Below are positions 34,401 through 43,311 of a stretch of 64,000 nt of DNA, one piece after another. Each line of letters begins with the position of its first letter. Position 1 is the stretch's first letter. Source of the DNA: Streptomyces fulvorobeus (GTDB lineage Bacteria; Actinomycetota; Actinomycetes; Streptomycetales; Streptomycetaceae); the NCBI RefSeq assembly GCF_013167895.1, contig NZ_BLWC01000001.1, forward strand, positions 1,426,001 to 1,490,000. Direction: 5' to 3'. Position numbers and translations under genes: made by a program. The notes below the pieces were generated by a model, which saw nothing but the letters and a program-made list of their open reading frames with translations, was not told the origin of the DNA and searched no databases.

Positions 34401-35120
34401 TTACCCGAGGCCGGGTCGGACTCCGAGTACCGCCGTACCGACGCGTACATGTGTCGCTCCGGCCGCCACGGCGTCCTCCAGGTCCGAACTCATCCCCGCG
34501 GAGACCATGTTCGCAGCCGGATGGTTCGCGCGCAGGCGGGATGAGATTTCCCTCAGCTGATCGAACGCCGCCCTCGGCCGGCCCGCGTAGGGGCCGGCCA
34601 GCGGAGCCACCGTCATCAGTCCGTCGAGCCTGAGCCCGGGGGCCCCGGCCACCGCCGCGGCCAGCTCCTCGACCCCGTCCGGTGCGACGCCGCCCCGCTC
34701 GCCGCGCTCGCCGCTCCCGGCGTCGAGCGCGACCTGCAGGAGGCAGCCGAGCTCACGCCCGGCGCGCACGGCCGCCGCCGAGAGTGACGTCACCAGCCTG
34801 GTCCGGTCCACCGACTGCACCACATCGGCATAACCCACTACGGAACGAACCTTGTTCGTCTGCAATTGACCGACAAAGTGCCACGTCAGCGACAGATCCG
34901 TACAAGCGGTGGCTTTGGGTGCCGCGTCCTGGTCACGGTTCTCGGCGACATGCCGCACCCCGAGTTCAGCCAGGATCCGCACATCGCTCGCGGGATAGGT
35001 CTTGGTGACCACGATGAGGGTCACCTCCTCCCGCTTGCGGCCGGCCGCGGCGCAGGCGGAGACAACGCGTTCCTCCACCTGCGCCAGGTTTGCCGCGAGT
35101 TGGTGCCTACGGTCCGTCAT
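34401..35120 (-). CDS. PLP homeostasis protein YggS
   Basis: 239 aa alanine-racemase-like barrel. Lys40 in [13 protein letters not shown] is the PLP lysine. Conserved segments are [13 protein letters not shown] and the phosphate-binding [20 protein letters not shown] with GTAVLG. YggS proteins bind PLP and balance intracellular PLP and amino acid pools without a clear catalytic reaction. It follows pgeF by six bases and is part of the same operon. Normal length. Confidence 0.94.
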   Translation of the reverse strand: MTDRRHQLAANLAQVEERVVSACAAAGRKREEVTLIVVTKTYPASDVRILAELGVRHVAENRDQDAAPKATACTDLSLTWHFVGQLQTNKVRSVVGYADVVQSVDRTRLVTSLSAAAVRAGRELGCLLQVALDAGSGERGERGGVAPDGVEELAAAVAGAPGLRLDGLMTVAPLAGPYAGRPRAAFDQLREISSRLRANHPAANMVSAGMSSDLEDAVAAGATHVRVGTAVLGVRPGLG

Positions 35121-35126
35121 GCCCTA

Positions 35127-35879
35127 TCAGTCCAACCAGACATATCCGGCGAGCCGCCCGGTGGTGCGGTCGCGGCGGTACGAGAAGTGGTCGCCCGATT
35201 CCCGTGTGCAGAAAGGGGAGCGGTGCCGGTCGCTCACGCCGAGTGCGTCGAGCTGGGCGTGGACTCCGGCGGTCACGTCCACGGCCGGTGTCCCCCAGCT
35301 CGTCTCGGAGAAGGCCGCGGGAACGGCTTCGGCGACCTCCGCGCGCATCGCCGCCGGAACCTCGTAGCACCGTCCGCAGACGGCCGGTCCGGTGTGCGCG
35401 CTGATCCGGGACGGTTCGGCGCCGAGAGCGGCCATGGCCTCGACCGCGGCCGGCACCACTCCGGCGACCAGACCCGGACGGCCCGCGTGCACCGCGGCCA
35501 CGACCCCCGCGACCGGGTCCGCGAGCAGGACCGGCGTGCAGTCGGCGGTGAGGACCGCGAGTGCGAGCCCCCGCCTGGCGGTGACCACCGCGTCCACGGG
35601 CGGGATCTCGGAGGTCTCGCCCCACGCTCCGTCGACCACGGCCACGTCCCGCCCGTGCACCTGGTTCATCCAGACGACCCGCGCCGGGTCGAGACCGAGG
35701 GAACGGGCGGCGTGCCCGCGGTTGGCGAGCACGGCGGCGGAGTCGTCACCGACCGCGCCACCGAGGTTGAGCTCCGCGTACGGAGCGGCGCTCACCCCGC
35801 CCCACCTGTCGGTGAAGGCGAAGTGGGCGCCGCTGTCCGCATGGGCCACCGCGGGCACTGCGTCGTGCGGGCCTATCAC
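35127..35879 (-). CDS. pgeF: PgeF/YlmD laccase-domain protein
   Basis: 250 aa multicopper-oxidase-like (DUF152) protein. Homologues act as purine nucleoside phosphorylase or deaminase and as a peptidoglycan-editing factor that removes wrongly incorporated serine. Two of three usual metal ligands are evident: Cys in [14 protein letters not shown] and His in [14 protein letters not shown]. The first ligand, usually His in the pattern N-L-G-x-H-V-G-D, is Ala here ([18 protein letters not shown]). GTG start overlapping the ftsZ stop as GTGA, thus coupled to FtsZ synthesis. Confidence 0.92.
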   Translation of the reverse strand: MIGPHDAVPAVAHADSGAHFAFTDRWGGVSAAPYAELNLGGAVGDDSAAVLANRGHAARSLGLDPARVVWMNQVHGRDVAVVDGAWGETSEIPPVDAVVTARRGLALAVLTADCTPVLLADPVAGVVAAVHAGRPGLVAGVVPAAVEAMAALGAEPSRISAHTGPAVCGRCYEVPAAMRAEVAEAVPAAFSETSWGTPAVDVTAGVHAQLDALGVSDRHRSPFCTRESGDHFSYRRDRTTGRLAGYVWLD

Positions 35880-37090
35880 TTCAAGAAGTCCGGGACATCC
35901 AGCTCTTCGGCCTGGGTGTCCTGGTAGGGACGGGCCGGCGGGACGTGCGGCGGCGAGACCGGCGGAAGCGGGTTCTCGTTCGCCGCCGGTGCGGACTCGG
36001 CCGGGACCGGGGCCTCCTCACGCGTCGGCACGGAGCCCAGTCCGCCCGGCTGACGGGCGGGCTCGGCGGCCCTGACCGGCGTGGCCGGCTCCTCGCGCTT
36101 GGTGGAGCCCGCGCTCAGGACGTTCTCGCGCCGGGTCGGCGGCTGTCCGCCGTCGAACCCGGCGGCGATCACGGTGACCCTGACCTCGTCGCCCAGGGCG
36201 TCGTCGATGACGGCGCCGAAGATGATGTTCGCCTCGGGGTGGGCGGCCTCGCTGACCAGCTGCGCCGCCTCGTTGATCTCGAAGAGACCGAGGTCGCTGC
36301 CGCCGGAGATGGAGAGCAGGACACCGCGGGCGCCGTCGATGGACGCCTCCAGGAGCGGCGAGGAGATCGCCATCTCCGCGGCGGCCACCGCGCGGTCGTC
36401 GCCGCGGGCCGATCCGATGCCCATGAGTGCCGATCCGGCCTCGGACATGACCGACTTGACGTCGGCGAAGTCGAGGTTGATCAGACCCGGGGTGGTGATG
36501 AGGTCGGTGATGCCCTGCACGCCCGAGAGCAGTACCTGGTCGGCCGACTTGAAGGCGTCGAGCACGCTGACCTGGCGGTCCGAGATGGACAGCAGTCGGT
36601 CGTTGGGAATGACGATGAGGGTGTCGACCTCTTCGCGGAGTTCGGCGATGCCGTCCTCCGCCTGGTTCGCGCGTCGTCGGCCCTCGAACGTGAACGGGCG
36701 GGTGACCACACCGATCGTCAGGGCGCCGAGCGATCGCGCGATGTTGGCGACGACGGGGGCGCCGCCGGTGCCGGTGCCGCCGCCTTCTCCTGCGGTGACG
36801 AAGACCATGTCGGCCCCCTTGAGGACCTCCTCGATCTCTTCACGGTGGTCCTCTGCCGCCTTGCGACCGACGGCCGGGTTCGCCCCGGCGCCGAGGCCAC
36901 GCGTCAGTTCACGGCCGACGTCCAGTTTGACGTCGGCGTCGCTCATCAACAGAGCTTGCGCATCCGTGTTGATCGCGATGAACTCGACGCCCTTGAGACC
37001 GACCTCGATCATTCGGTTGATGGCATTGACACCACCGCCGCCGACACCGATGACCTTGATGACTGCGAGGTAGTTCTGCGGTGCTGCCAC
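35876..37090 (-). CDS. ftsZ: Cell division GTPase FtsZ
   Basis: 404 aa tubulin homologue that builds the ladder of Z-rings in sporulating aerial hyphae. N-terminal GTP-binding residues include [15 protein letters not shown], the tubulin signature [12 protein letters not shown] (about 101-112) and the T7 loop [15 protein letters not shown] needed for GTP hydrolysis. After the core (to about 320) there is a Pro/Ala/Glu-rich linker and the C-terminal partner-binding peptide [10 protein letters not shown], the SepF docking site. GTG start after GAGAGG. The upstream 276-base gap contains repeats and GACAC motifs described separately. Confidence 0.97.
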   Translation of the reverse strand: MAAPQNYLAVIKVIGVGGGGVNAINRMIEVGLKGVEFIAINTDAQALLMSDADVKLDVGRELTRGLGAGANPAVGRKAAEDHREEIEEVLKGADMVFVTAGEGGGTGTGGAPVVANIARSLGALTIGVVTRPFTFEGRRRANQAEDGIAELREEVDTLIVIPNDRLLSISDRQVSVLDAFKSADQVLLSGVQGITDLITTPGLINLDFADVKSVMSEAGSALMGIGSARGDDRAVAAAEMAISSPLLEASIDGARGVLLSISGGSDLGLFEINEAAQLVSEAAHPEANIIFGAVIDDALGDEVRVTVIAAGFDGGQPPTRRENVLSAGSTKREEPATPVRAAEPARQPGGLGSVPTREEAPVPAESAPAANENPLPPVSPPHVPPARPYQDTQAEELDVPDFLK

Positions 37091-37366
37091 GTCGAAGGCC
37101 TCTCGCCTCGAGTTACGTGTCGTCGCGTTGCGGTGATGCCGCCGCGACGACCGATGCCGATTGGGACGGTCCGAACGCCGACCCGAACCCTAACGTTGAA
37201 GTTTAGGGTTACCAGTGTGTCTGCCTCTTGGACTCTTCCGAACAGGACACTAAGTCGACACGTGGCGCACGTTCAATGAACACGCCGAACCTCCCGTTTT
37301 TCTTTTCACCCTATGTGATCACCCGTAGCGGTGACCAACCAGGGTGCTGGCCAGCCCAAACGTGCG
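37091..37366 (-). promoter_or_regulatory. ftsZ promoter region with inverted repeat and GACAC motifs
   Basis: This 276-base gap between ftsQ and ftsZ is where sporulation-induced ftsZ promoters lie in Streptomyces. AACCCTAA (37186-37193) and TTAGGGTT (37203-37210) form an 8-base inverted repeat with a 9-base spacer, about 100 bases before the ftsZ start. Two GACAC pentamers occur on the plus strand at 37246-37250 and 37257-37261, exactly 11 bases apart, and one on the minus strand at 37217-37221. GACAC is the core of the WhiA/WhiB binding motif, and ftsZ is a known WhiA/WhiB target. A T-rich tract, GTTTTTCTTTTC, lies near 37297-37308. Confidence 0.6.
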
Positions 37367-38161
37367 TCAACTGTCCGACACGGCAGGGGCGATGGGCGCG
37401 CTCACATCGAAGTGTCCCGCTTTGGGCGCGGCTTTCATGAGAGCGGTGAGTACCCTCGCCTTCATCGGGCCCTCCTCGGCGCTGCCCCAGTTCACCGTCC
37501 GGCCCCTGGTGAGCTCCAGGGAGATCGCGTCGAAGGAGGCGACCCGCAGGACCCGGGTGTCGTCGGCGACACCTCCCGGCAGGTCCCCCGCGACCCGGAC
37601 CGCTCCCCGCATCAGCCGGTCACCGCCGAAGCGGCGCACACTCGCGGACCGGTCGGGTGTCAGTTCCAGCAGGGGCACGCCCGGGGGCGCTTTCTCCACG
37701 GTGGCGAAGCGAACGCCCTCGGCGTCCACTTCGATGAACTTCCCGCCCTTTTCCACCAGCAGAACCGGCTTCCGTTCGGTCACTTCGAGTCCGACGCCGT
37801 GCGGCCATGACCGTACGACATCCACCGAGTGGATACGAGGCAGCTTCCCGCGCAGCCTCTCCGCGATCGCGTCGGTGTCCAGGGAGATCAGCGGCGCCCC
37901 GATCGGAACCGCCGCCGCGTCCTCCACCTCGGCGGCGCTCAGCACGTCGGTCCCGGTGATCCGCACCTGCTCCGTCCGCAGCCAGGAGGAGCCGTAGAGC
38001 ACCCAGATCCCGCCGGCGGTGAGCAGGGCCGCGGCAACGGCGATCAGGATCAGCAGCGTACGGCGGCTGATCCCGCGCCTCTCGGGGCCCGCGTGCGGAG
38101 GGCGGGCGGAGGTGTCCGCCTGCTTCCCCGCACCGCGCTGGGCGGTCGTCGGTCCGGCCAC
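37367..38161 (-). CDS. ftsQ: Cell division protein FtsQ
   Basis: 264 aa bitopic membrane protein of the FtsQ-FtsL-DivIC complex. Residues 1-34 are cytoplasmic and basic, [20 protein letters not shown] is the membrane segment, and the POTRA domain follows ([18 protein letters not shown]). The beta domain contains [20 protein letters not shown] and [20 protein letters not shown] start. It lies 50 bases after murG across a hairpin and before the ftsZ promoter region. No murC gene lies between murG and ftsQ, in contrast to mycobacteria. Confidence 0.94.
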   Translation of the reverse strand: MAGPTTAQRGAGKQADTSARPPHAGPERRGISRRTLLILIAVAAALLTAGGIWVLYGSSWLRTEQVRITGTDVLSAAEVEDAAAVPIGAPLISLDTDAIAERLRGKLPRIHSVDVVRSWPHGVGLEVTERKPVLLVEKGGKFIEVDAEGVRFATVEKAPPGVPLLELTPDRSASVRRFGGDRLMRGAVRVAGDLPGGVADDTRVLRVASFDAISLELTRGRTVNWGSAEEGPMKARVLTALMKAAPKAGHFDVSAPIAPAVSDS

Positions 38162-38176
38162 GCTCGCTCCTTAGCC

Positions 38177-38202
38177 GGACCCGGGGCGCACGCCCCGGGT
38201 CC
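38177..38202 (-). terminator. Hairpin between murG and ftsQ
   Basis: GGACCCGGGG (38177-38186) pairs with CCCCGGGTCC (38193-38202) around a 6-base loop. It sits in the 50-base gap between the murG stop and ftsQ start within the cluster. It may be a partial terminator or an mRNA stabiliser that changes the ratio of murG to ftsQ. There is no U tract. Confidence 0.5.
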
Positions 38203-38211
38203 CGCACCGCC

Positions 38212-39304
38212 TCACGCCTGGCGGCGCGCGGCAATCGCCTCGTACACCATGCCGACGAGCAGGTCGTCGGCGTCCCGCCGTCCGAACTCCGCGGCGGCCC
38301 GGGACATCTCGTACAGCCGGTGCGGATCGGACAGCACCGGCAGGACGTTGCCCTGCACCCACTCGGGGTGAGCGCCGCGTCGTCCACCAGGAGGCCGCCG
38401 CCCGCGTTGACCACCGGCTGGGCGTTGAGCCGCTGTTCGCCGTTGCCGATGGGCAGCGGGACGTAGGCGGCGGGGAGCCCGACGGCGGAAAGTTCGGCGA
38501 CGGTCATCGCGCCCGCGCGGCAGAGCATCATGTCGGCCGCGGCGTACGCGAGGTCCATCCGGTCCACGTACGGTACCGGGATGTACGGCGGCATCCCGGG
38601 CATGTTGTCGATTCGCGGCAATTCGTTCTTCGGACCGACCACGTGGAGGATCTGGATTCCGGAGCGCTGGAGCAGCGGCGCGACCCGCTGGACCACCTCG
38701 TTGAGGTGGCGGGCGCCCTGCGAGCCGCCGGACACCAGGAGCGTCGGCAGGTTGGGGTCGAGGCCGAAGGCCGCGCGCGCCTCCGGGCGGACCCGGGCCC
38801 GGTCGAGGGTGGCGATGGTGCGGCGCAGCGGGATGCCGATGTAGCGGGCCCCGCGGAGCTTGCTGTCCGGGGTGGAGACGGCGACCCCGTACGCGTACCG
38901 CGAACCGATCTTGTTGGCCAGACCGGGGCGGGCGTTGGCCTCGTGGACGATGATCGGGACCCCGGCGCGCTTCGCGGCGAGGTAACCGGGCAGCGCCACG
39001 TAACCGCCGAAGCCGACGACGCAGTCCGCCTTGGTGCGCTCCAGGATCTGCTCGGCCGCCTTGATCGTGCCGCGCAGCCGTCCCGGCACGGTGATCAGTT
39101 CGGGGGTGGGCTTACGGGGCAGCGGCACGGCCGGGATCAGCGCCAGTTCGTACCCCCGCTCGGGTACGAGCCTGGTCTCCAGTCCGCGTTCCGTGCCGAG
39201 GGCAGTGATGCCCACGGTCGGGTCCTGCCTGCGCAGGGCATCTGCGAGGGCAAGCGCGGGCTCGATGTGGCCGGCGGTCCCCCACCGGCGAGTACGACAT
39301 GCAC
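38212..39304 (-). CDS. murG: UDP-GlcNAc transferase MurG, two apparent frameshifts
   Basis: MurG adds GlcNAc to lipid I to make lipid II at the inner face of the membrane. The central body is intact in one frame: [55 protein letters not shown] and the C-terminal donor-binding [20 protein letters not shown]. The start GTG at 39304 (VHVVLAGG) is joined only if one base is added in the C5 run at 39279-39283. The end ([20 protein letters not shown] to ARRQA) is joined only if one base is added near 38368-38372, where CCCCGAG replaces the expected CCCCGGAG. With both added, the gene is 364 aa, the family length. As murG is essential, sequence error is likely. Confidence 0.9.
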
Positions 39305-39310
39305 CGAAAT

Positions 39311-40761
39311 TCACCGCTCTCCGGACGGACGCTTCTTGACGCGCCGTCTCATCGTCTTCCATCTCACCCCGGGCCTCCGCATGGCCAGGGCCGCTTTCGC
39401 CGCGGGGTCCTCCCGCGCGAAGGCGATCATGAGCCCGACAGCGAACATCGTCGGCAGCAGGGCCGACCCCCCGTAAGAGAACAGCGGGAGCGGGACACCG
39501 GCGATCGGCAACAGGCCGAGCACCGCACCGATGTTGATCACGGCCTGGGCCGTGATCCAGGTGGTCACGCCTCCCGCGGCGTATCTCACGAAGGGGTCCT
39601 CCGTGCGTCCGGCCACGCGGATACCCGCATAGCCTAGGGCCGCGAAGAGGGCGAGCACCGACAGCGTTCCCGCCAGCCCCAGTTCCTCCCCGGTGATGGC
39701 GAAGATGAAGTCGGTGTGCGGTTCCGGCAGTTGACCCCATTTTTCCACACTCGCGCCCAGCCCGGAACCGAACCATCCGCCGGACGCCAGAGCGTAGATC
39801 CCGTGTACGGCCTGCCAGCACGAGCCGCCGGGTCCCGGTTCGCTGGCACCCATGCAGTCGAGCCGGGCCATGCGGTTGGGGCTGGTCTTGATGAGCAGCA
39901 GACCGATGGCGCAGGCGACGGCGAGCACCCCGACGAAGAGCCGGGTGGGCGCGCCGGCCAGCCAGAGCAGGCCGAACAGGATCGCGGTGAGAATCATCGC
40001 GGTTCCCATGTCACCGCCCAGCATGATCAGCCCGAGCAGCATGAACGCGACCGGGACGAGCGGCACGAGCATGTGCTTCCACTGGGCCAGCAGCCGCCTG
40101 TCCTGTTTGCGGGCCAGCAGATCGGCGCCCCACAGGATCAGCGCGAGCTTGCCGAACTCACTGGGCTGGAGCTGGAAGGGGCCGCCCAGGTAGAGCCAGT
40201 TCTGGTTGCCGCCCACCGACATCCCTATCCCCGGCACCTGGACCAGCACCATCAGGAAGACGGTGATCATGAGCAGGGGTAGGCGAGTGCCCGGTGGAGC
40301 TTCGCGGGCATCCTCGAGGCGATGAACATCAGTCCGGCCCCGATGACGGCGGCGAGGAACTGCTTGCGGAAGAAGTAGGAGGCGGGCTTGTCGTAGTCCA
40401 GCGCCTTGATCACCGATGCGGAGTAGACCATCACCAGGCCGAGCACGGTGATCAGGAGGCTGGAGCCGAGGATCAGGTAGTAGGCCGTCAGAGGGCGGTC
40501 CCAGGCCCGGCGTGCCCGCTCGTGGAGCCGGCGCACCCGGTGGGTGCGGGGCGGGCGTGGGCCGCCTGAGGTCCTGCCGCCCCGGGGCACCGGCGGCCGC
40601 CGGGAGCCGGTGGCCAGCTTTCCGCGCAGGACGAGGCCCACGGGCGGTGGGGGCCCTGCGGGGGTGGAGAGGCCCAGGAGGCCCGGAGTGAGCGCCCGGC
40701 GGGCCGGTACGGTGCCCCGTGAGCGGTCCCGGCTGCGCGCTTCGCTCTCTTCGGCCGGCAT
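39311..40761 (-). CDS. ftsW: Septal peptidoglycan polymerase FtsW, apparent frameshift
   Basis: SEDS-family glycosyltransferase that polymerises lipid II at division sites with FtsI. The first part (to HRALAYP) covers a Pro/Arg-rich cytoplasmic leader and two membrane segments ([20 protein letters not shown], the region around [20 protein letters not shown]). The second (from [16 protein letters not shown]) contains the remaining eight or so. SEDS motifs include [19 protein letters not shown] and [20 protein letters not shown]. The halves are in different frames. One extra base in the G4 run at 40276-40279 joins them into about 483 aa. The ATG at 40761 follows GGAGGGG. The leader is longer than in most species. 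Confidence 0.9.
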
Positions 40762-40816
40762 AGTCGCTGTCCCCTCCACTGCTCGTGCCCGGGGCCGTCG
40801 CGGAGACCGGGGGCCG

Positions 40817-42244
40817 TCAGGCGCTCTCGGCCGCGCGTGCGCGGACCGCGTCCGCGAACGCCTCGCCCCGCTTGTTGTAGTTGACGAACATGTCCATCGA
40901 GGCGCAGGCCGGGGCCAGCAGCACGGTGTCGCCCGGCCGGGCGAGCCCCGCCGCCTCCCTGACCGCGTCGGACATCGCCCCAGTGTCGGTCCGGGCCAGG
41001 TCGACCACCGGTACCTCGGGCGCGTGTCGCGCCAGGGCTTCGCGGATCAGCTCCCGGTCGGCGCCCATCAGCACGACCCCCCGCAGCCGCTTCGCGGCCC
41101 CGCTCACCAGGTCGTCGAAGGTGGCGCCCTTGGCGAGGCCGCCGGCGATCCAGACGATCGGGTCGTAGGCCGCGAGGGACGCCTCGGCGGCGTGGGTGTT
41201 GGTGGCCTTGGAGTCGTCGATGTACGTCACCGACGCGATGTCGGCGACGTGCTCGATGCGGTGCGGGTCGGGGCGGAAGGCCCGCAGTCCGTCCCGTACC
41301 GCAGCGGGCTTCACGCCGAAGGCGCGGGCGAGCGCCGCCGCCGCGAGGGCGTTGGCGACATTGTGCGGGGCCGGCGGGTCGATGTCACCGACCTCGGCCA
41401 GCTCCTGGGCCTGCTTCTGCCGGTTGGCCACGAAGGCCCGGTCGACGAGGATGCCGTCGACCACGCCGAGCTGCGAGGGGCCGGGGGTGGCCAGGGTGAA
41501 GCCGATCGCCCGGCAGCCCTCCTCGACGTCGGCCTCGCGCACCAGTCGCTCGGTCGCCGGGTCCGCCACGTTGTAGACGCAGGCGACGCCGTTGCCCTCG
41601 TAGACCCGGCCCTTGTCGGCCGTGTACGCCTCCATGGAGCCGTGCCAGTCGATGTGGTCCGGGGCCAGGTTGAGGACGGCCGCGGAGTGGGCGCGTACCG
41701 AGGGCGCCCAGTGCAGCTGGTAGCTGGAGAGCTCGACGGCCAGGACGTCGTACGGCTCCTCGTCCAGGACCGCGTCCAGCAGGGAGACGCCGATGTTGCC
41801 GACCGCGGCCGTGCGCAGTCCGGCCGCTTCGAGGATCGAGGCCAGCATCCGTACGGTCGTGGTCTTTCCGTTGGTGCCGGTGACCGCGAGCCAGGGTGCC
41901 GGTGTCCTGCCGTGCAGGCCCCGCAGCCGCCAGGCGAGTTCGACGTCGCCCCATAGGGGGACGCCCGCCTGGGCGGCTGCGAGGAAGAGCGGCTTGTCGG
42001 GCTTCCAGCCCGGGGCCGTGACGATCAGCTCCGTGGACTCGGGCAGGGTCGCCCCGTCGCCGAGGCGCACGGTGATGCCGAGCGCCTCCAGTTCGGCGGC
42101 CTGGGTGCGGGAGCGCTCGTCGTCGCCGTCGGCGACGACGGTGACCAGCGCCCCCAGTCCGTGCAGGACGCGCGCCGCGGGAACACCGCTGACGCCGAGT
42201 CCCGCGACCGTGACGTGCTTGCCCTGCCAGTCCACGTCGCTCAC
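40817..42244 (-). CDS. murD: UDP-MurNAc-L-alanine:D-glutamate ligase MurD
   Basis: 475 aa Mur ligase adding D-glutamate to UDP-MurNAc-Ala. N-terminal Rossmann-like domain VTVAGLGVSGVPAARVLHGL, ATP-binding loop VTGTNGKTTTVRM, metal and substrate region NLAPDHIDWHGSMEAY, and C-terminal IDDSKATNTHAAEASLAAY are present. The GTG at 42244 overlaps the mraY stop as GTGA, so I prefer it. An in-frame ATG at 42259 would add five residues inside mraY. Confidence 0.94.
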   Translation of the reverse strand: MSDVDWQGKHVTVAGLGVSGVPAARVLHGLGALVTVVADGDDERSRTQAAELEALGITVRLGDGATLPESTELIVTAPGWKPDKPLFLAAAQAGVPLWGDVELAWRLRGLHGRTPAPWLAVTGTNGKTTTVRMLASILEAAGLRTAAVGNIGVSLLDAVLDEEPYDVLAVELSSYQLHWAPSVRAHSAAVLNLAPDHIDWHGSMEAYTADKGRVYEGNGVACVYNVADPATERLVREADVEEGCRAIGFTLATPGPSQLGVVDGILVDRAFVANRQKQAQELAEVGDIDPPAPHNVANALAAAALARAFGVKPAAVRDGLRAFRPDPHRIEHVADIASVTYIDDSKATNTHAAEASLAAYDPIVWIAGGLAKGATFDDLVSGAAKRLRGVVLMGADRELIREALARHAPEVPVVDLARTDTGAMSDAVREAAGLARPGDTVLLAPACASMDMFVNYNKRGEAFADAVRARAAESA

Positions 42245-43311
42245 TTCTTGGCTGCCCATCCCGCGTAGAAGAGGCCGAGGCCGACGATCACGCACATGCC
42301 CTGGATGATCCAGAAGCGGACCACCACAAGGACTTCGGACCACCCCTTGAGTTCGAAGTGGTGCTGGAGCGGAGCCATACGGAACACGCGCTTGCCGGTC
42401 ATCTTGAACGAGCCGACCTGGATGACCACGGACATGGTGATCATCACGAAGAGGCCGCCGAGGAGCGCGAGCAGGAACTCCGTACGGGAGCAGATCGCGA
42501 GACCCGCGAGGGCTCCGCCGAGCGCGAGGGAGCCGGTGTCACCCATGAAGATCTTGGCGGGCGAGGTGTTCCACCACAGGAAGCCGAAGCAGGCGCCCAT
42601 CAGGGCGGAGGCGACGACCGCGAGGTCCAGTGGGTCACGTACCTCGAAACAGGCGCTGGGGTTGGTCAGGGTGTCCGCGTTGGCGCAGGACTCCTGGAAC
42701 TGCCACAGCCCGATGAAGGTGTACGCGCCGAAGACCATCACCGACGCGCCGGTGGCCAGGCCGTCCAGACCGTCCGTCAGGTTCACGCCGTTGGACATGG
42801 CGAGAATCATGAACAGCGCCCAGACGCAGAAGAGCACCGGGCCGATGGACCAGCCGAAGTCCTCGACGAACGACAGCCGGGTCGAGGCCGGGGTGTTGCC
42901 GCGGACGTCGGCGAACTGGAGCGACAGCACCGCGAAGGCGACGCCGACGATCAGCTGGCCCGCCAGCTTCGCCTTGGCCCGCAGACCCAGCGAACGCTGC
43001 TTGACGATCTTGATGTAGTCGTCGAGGAAGCCGACCAGGCCCATCCCCGCCATCAGGAAGAGCACCAGCACACCGGAGAACCGCATCTCCTCGCCGGTGA
43101 TCACCTTGGCCAGGACGTACGCGATGATCGTCGCCAGGATGAAGGCGATCCCGCCCATGGTGGGCGTTCCCTGCTTGCTGCCGTGGCTGCGCGGGCCGTC
43201 GTCCCGGATGAACTGCCCGTAGCCCTTGCGGGCCAGGAGCTTGATCAGCAGCGGAGTGCCGACCAGGGTCAGGAAGAGCCCGATGGCCCCCGCGAAGAGG
43301 ATCTGCCTCAT
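42241..43311 (-). CDS. mraY: Phospho-MurNAc-pentapeptide transferase MraY
   Basis: 356 aa, ten-span integral membrane enzyme that links UDP-MurNAc-pentapeptide to undecaprenyl phosphate, giving lipid I. Catalytic signatures are FLDDYIKI, NLTDGLDGLATG and PLQHHFELKG, with the Mg-binding aspartates in the first two. It begins MRQILFAGAIGLFLTLVGTP with no signal peptide. The ATG overlaps the murF stop by four bases and the stop overlaps the murD start, so murF, mraY and murD are coupled. Target of several natural nucleoside antibiotics. Confidence 0.96.
   Translation of the reverse strand: MRQILFAGAIGLFLTLVGTPLLIKLLARKGYGQFIRDDGPRSHGSKQGTPTMGGIAFILATIIAYVLAKVITGEEMRFSGVLVLFLMAGMGLVGFLDDYIKIVKQRSLGLRAKAKLAGQLIVGVAFAVLSLQFADVRGNTPASTRLSFVEDFGWSIGPVLFCVWALFMILAMSNGVNLTDGLDGLATGASVMVFGAYTFIGLWQFQESCANADTLTNPSACFEVRDPLDLAVVASALMGACFGFLWWNTSPAKIFMGDTGSLALGGALAGLAICSRTEFLLALLGGLFVMITMSVVIQVGSFKMTGKRVFRMAPLQHHFELKGWSEVLVVVRFWIIQGMCVIVGLGLFYAGWAAKK

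Noticed and set aside
40267..40779. Separate small gene upstream of ftsW
   Set aside because: Its peptide is exactly the missing N-terminal part of FtsW, so it is one gene broken by an apparent single-base loss.
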